Below, piece after piece: positions 17,727 through 25,676 of a stretch of 64,000 bases of DNA. The position numbers were made by a program, and so were the translations under genes. The number at the start of each line of letters is the position of its first letter. The stretch's first letter is position 1. The notes below the pieces were generated by a model. The model was given only the letters and a program-made list of their open reading frames with translations. It was not told the origin of the DNA and made no database searches. This DNA comes from an uncultured Eubacteriales bacterium (GTDB taxonomy: Bacteria; Bacillota; Clostridia; Christensenellales; CAG-138), in contig UQWD01000004.1 of assembly GCA_900544555.1 (NCBI GenBank), positions 1 to 64,000 on the forward strand, in the 5' to 3' direction.

Positions 17727-17893
17727 TTTTATCCAAACAGATTTAAAGTGTATCAATCATACGTAATCGGCGAAACCTATTTAGCGAAAGGCAGAACGCC
17801 GTTCAAATTGCCGCTTTAAATTCAAGTGTGTTGAATGGCTCGCAGCATTTTTTGCTGAATGGCAGCCTTATCGAGCTGAGAGGTGATAAATTG

Positions 17894-19174
17894 ATGAAGC
17901 CGTCGAACCCAAAATCCGTAATACGCTGTATGAGCTGGATTATATGCGTTTTTATGCTGTTATTCTATTATAGCCCGGGCGTACAAACACTTATCAACAT
18001 ACCAACGGATATTTATGTTGCCGAGGGCGACACCTCGCCTTTTTTAACGCTTAACGAGCCGTTCAAAGTAAGCGGTGATGGAGAGGTTTCGGTTTCATCG
18101 TCGTTTGATCAGCGAATCAGCGAGGTTACAGTACGAAAAATCAACAGCGGAAAAGTCGAGCATACGACGCTGGATATAGACTTGTTCGGATTAATACCCG
18201 TAAAAACCGTAAACGTGCATGTAATGCCTCCCCAAATGGTTGCGCCTGGAGGGAAACCCATCGGAGTTACCATCCATATGAAGGGCGTGCTTGTGGTTGG
18301 AACAAGCAATCTCATACAGGGAGGGAAAGAAGTGGACAGCCCGGCCGCTTTAGCCGGTATCCGCGCGGGCGATATGATACTCAAGGCAAACGGCACGGAA
18401 CTTACGGACTCTGCCCAATTAAGCGTAATATGCCAGGACGCGCCGGACGGAGTGATGGATCTTGAGATATCCCGGAACGGAGAGATTCGTAACGTTACTC
18501 TTCGCGCTCAAATGGATGAAGAGGATCAGCAATATCGAATGGGTATGTGGGTAAGGGACAGCACTTCTGGAATTGGAACGCTATCTTTTTTTGATCCGGT
18601 TACCAAGCGGTTTGGAGCGCTTGGACATGCTGTTAACGATATTGATACGAGCACCACGCTTTCGGTCCGCAAAGGAGAATTAATCGAATCGGAAATTGTC
18701 GGAGCGACCCCCGGCGCTCAGGGTAAGCCGGGCGAACTGCACGGCTCGTTCCATTCAGGCAGCAAACGGCTTGGAACGATTGAGGAAAATACGGAATATG
18801 GAATCTTCGGCACGCTTTACGGCGATATTGGCGGGTTGAGCGAATCAGAACTTTTGGAAATCGCCTATCCTTCAGAAGCAAAACTCGGAAGCGCCTATAT
18901 TCTCTCAACAGTTGACGGGGGCGGCGTATCGGCATACGAATGCAATATTGTCAAGATTTTCTCACAGAGCAGCCCAGCGCAAAAGGGTATGGTTATTGAG
19001 ATTACCGACGAAAAACTGCTCTCCATTACCGGAGGGATCGTACAGGGAATGAGCGGAAGCCCTCTGATTCAGAATGGTAAGCTGTTGGGCGTTGTAACAC
19101 ATGTGTTCATCAACAATCCTCAGAAAGGATACTGCATGTACGCGCTTTGGATGAATAAAGAAATTTTTGATTGA
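17894..19174 (+). CDS. spoIVB: SpoIVB peptidase
   Basis: 426 aa, the same length as the B. subtilis protein, from an ATG preceded by GAGGTGAT; an open extension upstream is not family-like. One N-terminal membrane helix (residues about 12-30), a PDZ domain (about 130-215) and an S55 serine protease domain. The catalytic set is visible as GALGHAVND (His), TDEKLL (Asp) and GMSGSP (Ser), with Asp and Ser 15 residues apart as in B. subtilis. In the forespore it cleaves SpoIVFA and triggers sigma-K activation. Directly upstream of spo0A, the conserved arrangement. Confidence 0.95.
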   Translation: MKPSNPKSVIRCMSWIICVFMLLFYYSPGVQTLINIPTDIYVAEGDTSPFLTLNEPFKVSGDGEVSVSSSFDQRISEVTVRKINSGKVEHTTLDIDLFGLIPVKTVNVHVMPPQMVAPGGKPIGVTIHMKGVLVVGTSNLIQGGKEVDSPAALAGIRAGDMILKANGTELTDSAQLSVICQDAPDGVMDLEISRNGEIRNVTLRAQMDEEDQQYRMGMWVRDSTSGIGTLSFFDPVTKRFGALGHAVNDIDTSTTLSVRKGELIESEIVGATPGAQGKPGELHGSFHSGSKRLGTIEENTEYGIFGTLYGDIGGLSESELLEIAYPSEAKLGSAYILSTVDGGGVSAYECNIVKIFSQSSPAQKGMVIEITDEKLLSITGGIVQGMSGSPLIQNGKLLGVVTHVFINNPQKGYCMYALWMNKEIFD

Positions 19175-19219
19175 TCCAAACCCTGTTCTTTGTTATATAA
19201 TATTATAGAGATTATCAGC

Positions 19220-19228
19220 TTTGTCGAG
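19220..19228 (+). promoter_or_regulatory. Near-consensus 0A box in the spo0A leader
   Basis: TTTGTCGAG matches the 0A box TTTGTCGAA at 8 of 9 positions and lies just before the GGAG ribosome site of spo0A. Binding here would suggest autoregulation (inference). A TATAAT at 19,196-19,201 could be the -10 of the gene. Confidence 0.45.
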
Positions 19229-19239
19229 AAGGAGACAAC

Positions 19240-20031
19240 ATGAATAAATTGAAATTACTCATTGCGGATAACAATGTGGATTATTGCAAGCGCCTTGAGG
19301 CAAATTTTCGGCAATGCTATATGTTTGATGTTCTTTCCTCCGTGCATGACGGATATTCCGCGCTCATGTGCGTCAGCAGTGAGAAGCCGGATATTCTTAT
19401 AATGGACATCGTAATGCCCAAGATGGATGGTATTGAGCTGCTTTTCAAGCTTAAAAGCTTAAACCTTGCCCCCGGAATGACCGTTTTTGTGAATTCCTCG
19501 CTGCATGACGACAATATTATTGATTTAACGCAAAATATGGGCGTCGTTTACTTTTTTGCGAAACCTACAACTTTTGGTTATATGCTCAACCGTGTGGTTG
19601 ATCTGATTAATTTATCCGAGGCGCAGCGGGCCGAGCTAAAAACCATAACGCTTGAGCACGAGCGGGACAGGCAGGTAACGCGCGAAGAGCTTATAACAAA
19701 TTATATGCGGCTTGTGGGAATCCCCGCTCATATCAGCGGATACCGATATCTTCGGACGGCCATCGATTATATGGTGCAAGAGCATGGAAAGCGCTTGGGG
19801 ATCACTACTGAAATATATCCGTATGTGGCCAAACAGTTTAACAGCACGGTGCAGCGCGTTGAACGTTCGATAAGGCACGCTATCGGCGTTGCATGGATTA
19901 ACGGCAATATGGAGATCCAGCACAAACTTTTTGGCTATACGGTTAACGAACAGAAAGGGCATCCCACGAACGGCGAGTTCATGTCGATGATTGCGGATCG
20001 CGTATATATGCGTTTGAAACACAAAAACTGA
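19240..20031 (+). CDS. spo0A: Sporulation master regulator Spo0A
   Basis: 263 aa, usual length. Receiver domain (residues about 4-120) with the phosphoacceptor in ILIMDIVMPKMDG and the conserved Lys in FFAKP. DNA-binding domain (about 145-262) with VERSIRHAIGVAWINGN and FGYTVNEQKGHPTNGEF. Two receiver sites are unusual: the acidic pair usually seen as ADDN reads ADNN, and the switch Thr/Ser position aligns with Asn in VFVNSSL. The effector domain looks intact. Own leader and promoter after spoIVB. Confidence 0.95.
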   Translation: MNKLKLLIADNNVDYCKRLEANFRQCYMFDVLSSVHDGYSALMCVSSEKPDILIMDIVMPKMDGIELLFKLKSLNLAPGMTVFVNSSLHDDNIIDLTQNMGVVYFFAKPTTFGYMLNRVVDLINLSEAQRAELKTITLEHERDRQVTREELITNYMRLVGIPAHISGYRYLRTAIDYMVQEHGKRLGITTEIYPYVAKQFNSTVQRVERSIRHAIGVAWINGNMEIQHKLFGYTVNEQKGHPTNGEFMSMIADRVYMRLKHKN

Positions 20032-20060
20032 TTCTCATAAAATCCGCTTCAAAATCATAT

Positions 20061-20080
20061 TTGTAAGTAACCGCTTACAA
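20061..20080 (+). promoter_or_regulatory. Small hairpin abutting the spoIIM ribosome site
   Basis: TTGTAAG and CTTACAA, separated by 6 nt, form a 7-bp stem whose last bases run into the AAAGGA Shine-Dalgarno. It may affect spoIIM translation or simply be a weak spo0A terminator. Confidence 0.3.
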
Positions 20081-20094
20081 AGGATGTGATTGTG

Positions 20095-20715
20095 ATGAAG
20101 CAGAAAAAGCGAAGCCTTTCAATTAAGGACAACTGGTTTTATAATATAAAGAACCATCCATACATAGCCCTGTTTGAATGTTTCCTTTTTATGCTCGGTA
20201 TCGTGGCTGGGCTTGTTATGGTATCAGGAGGGGAATCAGATTTAAACGTCATTGCGGAACAGGCCGCCCAGGGAGGCGGCAGCGCTGCGTTGAGTTTTTT
20301 GGTTTCGCTGTTGATCAATGCGCTTATGCTTTCCGTTCTTTTTCTGTCGGGAATTTGGGTCCCGGGAATTATAGCGCACGTTGCGCTCACCATTGTTAAG
20401 GGGTTCATGTTCGGCTTTTCCTGCTGTTTTATTTGGCACTATTTTTCGCCTGTAAGCGCGATTATTTTATCCATTGTGCTGTTGATACCAGGGATATTAA
20501 CAATCGCGTCCATGCTTCCGCTTTGCGTATTCTCTACGTCGAACTGGATTGCTCATACGCGTTCATACTTAGTCGGACGCGCGGACAATGACTTGGATCC
20601 GTATATTAAAGCTTTTAAGAGCCTTATCATTCCGGTAGGCGTTTGTATTTTAATTGAAGGGCTATTAGCGCCTGCGATTCTAACCTTATGCAGCTCCCTG
20701 ATTACATCAGTTTGA
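20095..20715 (+). CDS. spoIIM: SpoIIM-like stage II sporulation membrane protein
   Basis: 206 aa from the ATG (AAAGGA at 10 nt); two in-frame GTG codons upstream are less well spaced. About five membrane helices, with FMLGIVAG in the first and VKGFMFGFSC in the central region, as in SpoIIM/DUF95. In B. subtilis SpoIIM works with SpoIID and SpoIIP in septal peptidoglycan hydrolysis during engulfment. Position between spo0A and deoB supports the call. Confidence 0.78.
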   Translation: MKQKKRSLSIKDNWFYNIKNHPYIALFECFLFMLGIVAGLVMVSGGESDLNVIAEQAAQGGGSAALSFLVSLLINALMLSVLFLSGIWVPGIIAHVALTIVKGFMFGFSCCFIWHYFSPVSAIILSIVLLIPGILTIASMLPLCVFSTSNWIAHTRSYLVGRADNDLDPYIKAFKSLIIPVGVCILIEGLLAPAILTLCSSLITSV

Positions 20716-20772
20716 CTCAAAACGGGCAAAATGCTAGAATAAAATCAATCAAAGGCAAGGGGAAAAGAGCAA

Positions 20773-21972
20773 ATGAAGCGCAGGGCGATTATAATCGTTT
20801 TGGACAGTGTGGGAATAGGCGCGCTGCCGGACGCACACGAATTCGGCGACGCGGGCGCACATACCTTAGGGCATGTGTACGCGAAGATGAATGGATTGAA
20901 TATACCGAATCTATCTCGGCTTGGTATTAATGCAATAGAAGGCTCGACGCTACCGCCGCTTAATGTGAAGCCTGCCGGCTCTTACGGTCGGGCAATGGAA
21001 GTCACTATGGCCAAGGATACGACAAGCGGCCATTGGGAGATGGCGGGGTTTGTGATGGATAAGCCATTCAGAACATACCCTAACGGTTTCCCGCACGCCT
21101 TTATAGAGGAGTTTGAGTCGCGTATCGGCAGGAAAACGCTTGGTAACTGCGTCGCTTCCGGCACTAAAATCATTGAGCAGCTTGGCGACGAGCATGTCGC
21201 TACGGGAAGACCTATCGTCTACACTTCGGCCGACAGCGTTTTTCAAATTGCCGCGCACGAGGATGTGATTTCGCTTGATGAATTGTACCGCATCTGCGAA
21301 ACGGCGCGTGGTATGCTCATGGGTGAAAACCTGGTCGGCCGTGTTATTGCGCGCCCGTTTTCAGGCAAACGCGGTGTTTATACAAGAACGGAGAATAGGC
21401 GCGATTACGCCCTTGAACCGATGGCTGATACGATACTGGACGGCCTGACCGAACAGGGATTCACAACGATTGGAATTGGAAAAATTGAAGATATATTCGC
21501 GCGCCGCGGTATAACGATAGCGGACCATACAAAAAACAACCATGACGGTATTGAAGCCGCAATCCGCTTTATCCGAAGCGGGGAGGGCGATTTTATCTTT
21601 GTTAATCTTGTGGATTTCGATATGCTTTACGGGCACAGGAATGATTATAGGGGTTACGGGCGCGCTATTGAGTATTTTGATACTCGGCTGCCGGAGATAT
21701 TAAACAGCCTGAATCCCGGGGATCTTTTGATTATCACGGCGGATCACGGCTGTGATCCAACTTATCCTGGCACGGATCACACTCGAGAGTATATTCCAAT
21801 ATTGGCATTTGCTCCAGGCCTAAGCGGCGGGATAAATCTTGGCACTCGGGAGAGCTTTGCGGATATCGGAGCTACCGCTTATGCTTATATCACCGGAACG
21901 AAATGGCCTGTTGGTAAATCCTTCTTGCAAGAAATAACGCAACCCGGCGAAGCGGATATTTACACGCATTAA
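20773..21972 (+). CDS. deoB: Phosphopentomutase
   Basis: 399 aa alkaline-phosphatase-fold mutase interconverting ribose/deoxyribose 1- and 5-phosphates. Metal site residues are visible in IVLDSVGIG (N-terminus), TADHGCDPTYPGTDHTREY and KDTTSGHWEM. Usual length. Followed by a terminator. In Bacillus and many Clostridia deoB lies between spoIIM/xerD and dacF, and that order is partly kept. Confidence 0.95.
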   Translation: MKRRAIIIVLDSVGIGALPDAHEFGDAGAHTLGHVYAKMNGLNIPNLSRLGINAIEGSTLPPLNVKPAGSYGRAMEVTMAKDTTSGHWEMAGFVMDKPFRTYPNGFPHAFIEEFESRIGRKTLGNCVASGTKIIEQLGDEHVATGRPIVYTSADSVFQIAAHEDVISLDELYRICETARGMLMGENLVGRVIARPFSGKRGVYTRTENRRDYALEPMADTILDGLTEQGFTTIGIGKIEDIFARRGITIADHTKNNHDGIEAAIRFIRSGEGDFIFVNLVDFDMLYGHRNDYRGYGRAIEYFDTRLPEILNSLNPGDLLIITADHGCDPTYPGTDHTREYIPILAFAPGLSGGINLGTRESFADIGATAYAYITGTKWPVGKSFLQEITQPGEADIYTH

Positions 21973-22015
21973 GCGGCGCTCCCTTTATTCAGCCGGATAA
22001 CTCAGGCCGCTTTTT
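21971..22015 (+). terminator. Terminator of deoB
   Basis: 7-bp stem AAGCGGC/GCCGCTT followed by TTTTTCTT, starting at the deoB stop codon. Confidence 0.65.
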
Positions 22016-22045
22016 CTTAAATTCGAATAATTTCATAATTGTATA

Positions 22046-22080
22046 GGGCGATAGCGGCTACCGCTATTGCCTTTAATCTG
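22046..22080. repeat. Left flanking hairpin repeat of element copy 2
   Basis: 35-nt sequence containing GGCGATAGCGG/CCGCTATTGCC (one G-T pair). It recurs as a direct repeat with three mismatches at 22,269-22,303, on the other side of the element. Confidence 0.8.
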
Positions 22081-22268
22081 TTAAAAAAAAACTGTGTTGG
22101 GTCGGAACCGCGACCCCCATAGGCATTCCGAATCTGACGACACGTGCGTCAGATTCGGAATGCCTTAAGCAGCAAGGGTTTCTTTGCACGGGGCGCTGAC
22201 CGCGCCAATGTAAAAGCGCTCCGTGTTAACTCGAAAGACGTGGCGCAGCCACTTTTTTAGACACACTT
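22081..22268 (-). repeat. Dispersed structured repeat, copy 2 (complete, inverted orientation)
   Basis: Reverse complement of the element at 40,067-40,263. Read on the minus strand it starts AGTGTGTCTAAAAAAGTGGC, continues with GTGGCTGCGCCAC, CACGGAGCGC..GCGCCCCGTG and the CCGAATCTGAC/GTCAGATTCGG stem, and ends in a T-run and AACAG. Here the central stem is perfect over 15 bp (CATTCCGAATCTGAC and GTCAGATTCGGAATG), whereas the other copies have mismatches. No coding sequence is supported. Confidence 0.82.
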
Positions 22269-22303
22269 GGGCGATAGCGGCTCCCGCTATCGCCTTTAGT
22301 CTG
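22269..22303. repeat. Right flanking hairpin repeat of element copy 2
   Basis: Perfect 11-bp hairpin GGCGATAGCGG/CCGCTATCGCC with loop CTC, a near copy of 22,046-22,080. The remaining interval to dacF (22,304-22,483) shows no supported gene. Confidence 0.8.
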
Positions 22304-22483
22304 AAAAAGAATTGTGCAAGCAATTCACTCGGTCATATTGCGATACCCGACACGAAGTTTCCCGGCAGCATGACTGCCTATGTTATATACATATTTTATG
22401 AAAAAAAGGAAGAATCGCTTATTTTAAGCATGAACGGCCGCTAACCCGCCATACAATTAATAAGGCAATAGGAGGTTTTAATT

Positions 22484-23653
22484 ATGCGAATCACCAAGGC
22501 GCCGATATTATGGCTAAAGGCTCTAAGCTTCACGCTCATAATGACTATTTTACTATCGCCTGTTGCGGGCGCTTTAAATCCGACGGAACCGGTGGAAATC
22601 GGTGGAGTTAAGGCGGCGCTACTTATGGAAAGCAACTCGGGCCGAATTGTTTATGAGCACGAAGCCGATGTTGAGCTAAATGCTGCCGGGCTTTGCCGGC
22701 TGCCAGCCCTGCTCGTTATCTGTGAAGCGGTGGATAAGGGTGAGTTCAGCCTGGATACGCAGATTACAGTCTCGTCTGAAGCTGCGGCCGTACGCGGGCC
22801 GACGGCGTTCGTTGAGGCAAACGAAGTGATAAGCGCGGGCGATCTGCTTAAAAGCGCGGTTATGATCTGCGCGGGGGACGCAATTCATGCGCTTGCCTAT
22901 ACGCTCTCCGGCAGTGAAAAGGCGTTTGTGGATAAGGTAAACGCAAGGCTTAAAGAGCTTGGCGTTACCGCTCAAGTATCTACCCTTCTTGGAGAGAACA
23001 CAAAATTTACGGCGAACCAGCTTGCCGCGATCGGAAAGATGCTGGCAAAAAGCAAAGCTTTTACGTCTTACAGCAACATATTTCTAGATGGTATCAAGCA
23101 CAGCGACGGGCGTGAAACGGAGTTGGTTAATTATAACCGCCTGCTCAAAAACTACAGCGGATGTTTCGGCCTTTCGACCGGTTCTTCACCTGATGCGGGG
23201 TATTGCGGCGTTTTTGCCGTAACGCGCAACAATATGACGTATATATGCGTTATTATCGGCGCGGCAAATTCGTCCGAGCGGTTTTCCGCCGCCACGGCAT
23301 TGCTGGATTATGGGTTTAGCGCGTTCAAGCTAACGCAATTCGCCGAGGCAGGGAAGGTTGTTTTTGAAAACGTTCCCGTTAAGGGCGGGATAAAGCGAAC
23401 CGTTAATCTTATATGCAAGGAAAGCGTAAGCTTTTTAGGAGCTTCAGCCGCCGCGTATGATATAAAAGGCGAAGCCCCTGAATCTATCGACGCACCGGTA
23501 GACGTTAAAAAACCGATAATGACGGTTGATATATTGGATTCGGAAGGGAAAAAAGCGGGGGAAATGCCCCTATACGCGCAGGAGCCTGTCGATCAGGCGG
23601 GATTGTTTGATTTTATGATGAAGGTTCTGTGGGGATGGCTGTATATTTCGTAG
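22484..23653 (+). CDS. DacF-like S11 family protein, probably catalytically dead
   Basis: 389 aa with a signal peptide (residues 1-30, cleavage after VAGA), an S11 penicillin-binding fold (about 40-260), the C-terminal beta domain and an amphipathic membrane tail. All three active-site motifs are changed: the SxxK site ASMTK reads AGLCR, the SxN site SGN reads CAG, and KTG reads STG in GLSTGSSPDAGYC. The surrounding family sequence (AVDKGEF, LSGSEKAFVDKVNARLKELG) is well kept and the frame is open. Good AGGAGG site. Likely a structural or binding protein at the cell wall during sporulation, not a carboxypeptidase. Confidence 0.85.
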   Translation: MRITKAPILWLKALSFTLIMTILLSPVAGALNPTEPVEIGGVKAALLMESNSGRIVYEHEADVELNAAGLCRLPALLVICEAVDKGEFSLDTQITVSSEAAAVRGPTAFVEANEVISAGDLLKSAVMICAGDAIHALAYTLSGSEKAFVDKVNARLKELGVTAQVSTLLGENTKFTANQLAAIGKMLAKSKAFTSYSNIFLDGIKHSDGRETELVNYNRLLKNYSGCFGLSTGSSPDAGYCGVFAVTRNNMTYICVIIGAANSSERFSAATALLDYGFSAFKLTQFAEAGKVVFENVPVKGGIKRTVNLICKESVSFLGASAAAYDIKGEAPESIDAPVDVKKPIMTVDILDSEGKKAGEMPLYAQEPVDQAGLFDFMMKVLWGWLYIS

Positions 23654-23761
23654 GCGGTGGATCACAGAAATTTTAATAGTATTCTCCGAGCTTTTGAAAA
23701 TAGGAAAGAGCTCAAGCTTTTGTTTGCATGCTTATCAATAACGTGCCAATGCTACATACAC

Positions 23762-23790
23762 TTGCTTCCAGCCGTTTAAAAAGTTATAAT
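23762..23790 (+). promoter_or_regulatory. Sigma-A promoter of miaB
   Basis: TTGCTT, 17-nt spacer, TATAAT. The expected transcription start falls at about 23,797, on top of an upstream in-frame ATG at 23,795, which helps exclude that ATG as the start. Confidence 0.65.
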
Positions 23791-23833
23791 ATCAATGGCT
23801 GTTTATCAGTTAATCGTAACAAAGGACAAGGAT

Positions 23834-25231
23834 ATGGAATTGAGTTTTACCTCTGGGGAAGCGCTAAAAGCCGGTCAGGATGCGTGCGCTAGAATACGCG
23901 GCGCATACGCCGAAGCAAGTTCTCCAAGTTATTATATTGAATCATACGGCTGCCAGATGAACGCGCATGATTCGGAAAGAATAGCGGGCATGCTGCATGA
24001 GGCGGGCTACACGGAGGCGCTTGACAAGCTAAGCGCCGACTTAATACTTTATAACACCTGTTGTGTTCGCGAGCATGCTGAAAAGCGCGTGTTTGGTAAT
24101 ATTGGCGCGCTAAGAAAGCTAAAGGAAGAAAAGCCCGGCCTTATTATCGCCGTGTGCGGCTGTATGATGCAGCAGGCAGAAGTAGCAAACCGTATGCACA
24201 AGCGCTTTAAGTATGTTGATTTGATTTTTGGCGCCCACGAGCTAAATCGGTTCCCGGTACTGCTTGAAAAGGTTCTGTCCGGGGAGCGCGTGATAAGCGT
24301 TGCTCAAACCGAAGGCGATATAATTGAGGGCTTGCCCGTTTTAAGAAACGGAAGGTTTTCAACCAGCCTGATTATCATGTATGGCTGCAATAATTTTTGT
24401 ACCTATTGTATCGTTCCCTACGTTCGCGGAAGGGAACGTTCCCGCGAGCCGGAGGCTATCCTGACAGAGGCCAGGCAGCTTGCTCAAAGCGGCTATAAAG
24501 AAGTTACGCTGTTAGGCCAAAACGTGAATTCTTACCGTTCCAGTAACGGCATGTTGTTTCCGCAGCTTCTTGAGCTTATCGACAGCGAATCCAATATCGA
24601 AAGGATTCGTTTTATGACCTCTCACCCAAAGGATCTTTCCCCTGATCTCATACGGGCGATGGCGGGGCTTAAGCATGTGTGCAAGCATATACATCTGCCG
24701 GTGCAGTCGGGCAGCAGCCGCATTTTGCGGCTTATGAACAGAGGGTATGACAGGGATCGATATATGAGCGTCGTTAAAAGCTTGCGCGATTCGGTTCCCA
24801 ACGTGGAGATTACGACCGATGTTATCGTGGGTTTCCCGGGAGAAACGGAAGATGATTTTAATCAAACGCTTTCTTTGGTTGAGGAGACTGGGTTCAGCGC
24901 CGCCTACACGTTTATGTACTCTCCGAGAAGCGGAACTAAGGCCGCCGCTATGGAAGGGCAAATCGACGACGCGACAAAAAAACGGCGACTGAGCGAACTG
25001 AACGCGCTAGTGACGAAAACTATTAAACGAAATAACGTGAAATATATCCAAACGACAGGGGAAGTACTTGTGGAAGGCTACGATATGCGGAACGAACCTA
25101 TGGCGTACGGAAAGCTTTCAAACTTTAAGATGGTTTATTTCCCCGCACAAACAGGTCTGATAGGGCAGACCGTAAATGTAAAGATCGAGTCTGCACGCAA
25201 TAATTCTTTGTTTGGTACCATCATTGGTTAG
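23834..25231 (+). CDS. miaB: tRNA-2-methylthio-N6-dimethylallyladenosine synthase
   Basis: 465 aa from the ATG preceded by AAAGGA at 7 nt. N-terminal UPF0004 domain with three cluster Cys (YGCQMN, NTCCVRE, CGCMMQ), radical SAM motif CNNFCTYC (C-x3-C-x2-C) and a C-terminal TRAM domain. It thiomethylates A37 after MiaA has added the prenyl group; miaA is in the same strand block downstream. Confidence 0.95.
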   Translation: MELSFTSGEALKAGQDACARIRGAYAEASSPSYYIESYGCQMNAHDSERIAGMLHEAGYTEALDKLSADLILYNTCCVREHAEKRVFGNIGALRKLKEEKPGLIIAVCGCMMQQAEVANRMHKRFKYVDLIFGAHELNRFPVLLEKVLSGERVISVAQTEGDIIEGLPVLRNGRFSTSLIIMYGCNNFCTYCIVPYVRGRERSREPEAILTEARQLAQSGYKEVTLLGQNVNSYRSSNGMLFPQLLELIDSESNIERIRFMTSHPKDLSPDLIRAMAGLKHVCKHIHLPVQSGSSRILRLMNRGYDRDRYMSVVKSLRDSVPNVEITTDVIVGFPGETEDDFNQTLSLVEETGFSAAYTFMYSPRSGTKAAAMEGQIDDATKKRRLSELNALVTKTIKRNNVKYIQTTGEVLVEGYDMRNEPMAYGKLSNFKMVYFPAQTGLIGQTVNVKIESARNNSLFGTIIG

Positions 25232-25244
25232 GAGGATGCGTAAT

Positions 25245-25639
25245 ATGATAATGGATACAGCGCGTATGCTGGGTATTGAGCTTAGCGAATCCGATGAGTT
25301 TAAAAATATGCTAAACGCGCAAAAAAGCCTGACGGAGGATACCGCGGCTTCTGCTATGCTCAATGAATACAAATTAAAACAGAAAAGAATGATGGATTTA
25401 CTTCCTCATGAAAACCTTGCCGTGAGCAAATCTCTTTGCTTTCAGCGGATATTGAACGCATTCAAAGCATTTTGATGGTCAACGCTTCATTTACTCGCGC
25501 CGTAGAGGCACAGGCCGCGTTTCAAGAGCTGATACGCGAGGTGAACAAGGTGATATCATCATGCATCGGCATAGAAATGGGGGCGGAGCCAAACGCGTGT
25601 TCCGGCGCCTGCGATTCATGCGCCGGCTGCAAGCATTAG
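25245..25639 (+). pseudogene. YlbF/YmcA-family gene with a frameshift
   Basis: GGAGG precedes the ATG. The first frame gives MIMDTARMLGIELSESDEF... up to about DLLPHE, then leaves the family pattern and stops at 25,473. The second frame carries the family C-terminal half (SADIERIQSILMVNASF, EAQAAFQELIREVNKVI) and a Cys-rich tail CSGACDSCAGC. One extra A in the AAAA run at 25,411-25,414 would join them as PHEKPCREQISLLSADIERI. In B. subtilis the YlbF-YmcA-YaaT proteins carry Fe-S clusters and control RNA maturation, biofilm and sporulation. It is either a true single-base loss or a homopolymer sequencing error. Confidence 0.75.
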
Positions 25640-25676
25640 TATGATGATATAAAGTTTGAGGAGATGAGAGATAAGC

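Noticed and set aside
22046..22303. CRISPR-like array from repeated hairpins
   Set aside because: There are only two hairpin copies, separated by a 188-nt element that itself recurs elsewhere; there is no spacer series and there are no cas genes.
23795..23833. Upstream ATG for miaB
   Set aside because: It coincides with the predicted transcription start and has no ribosome site, whereas the ATG at 23,834 has AAAGGA at 7 nt.
25405..25436. Programmed -1 frameshift in the ylbF-family gene
   Set aside because: The local sequence (CAT GAA AAC) is not a good slippery heptamer, and no downstream pseudoknot or stem is evident.
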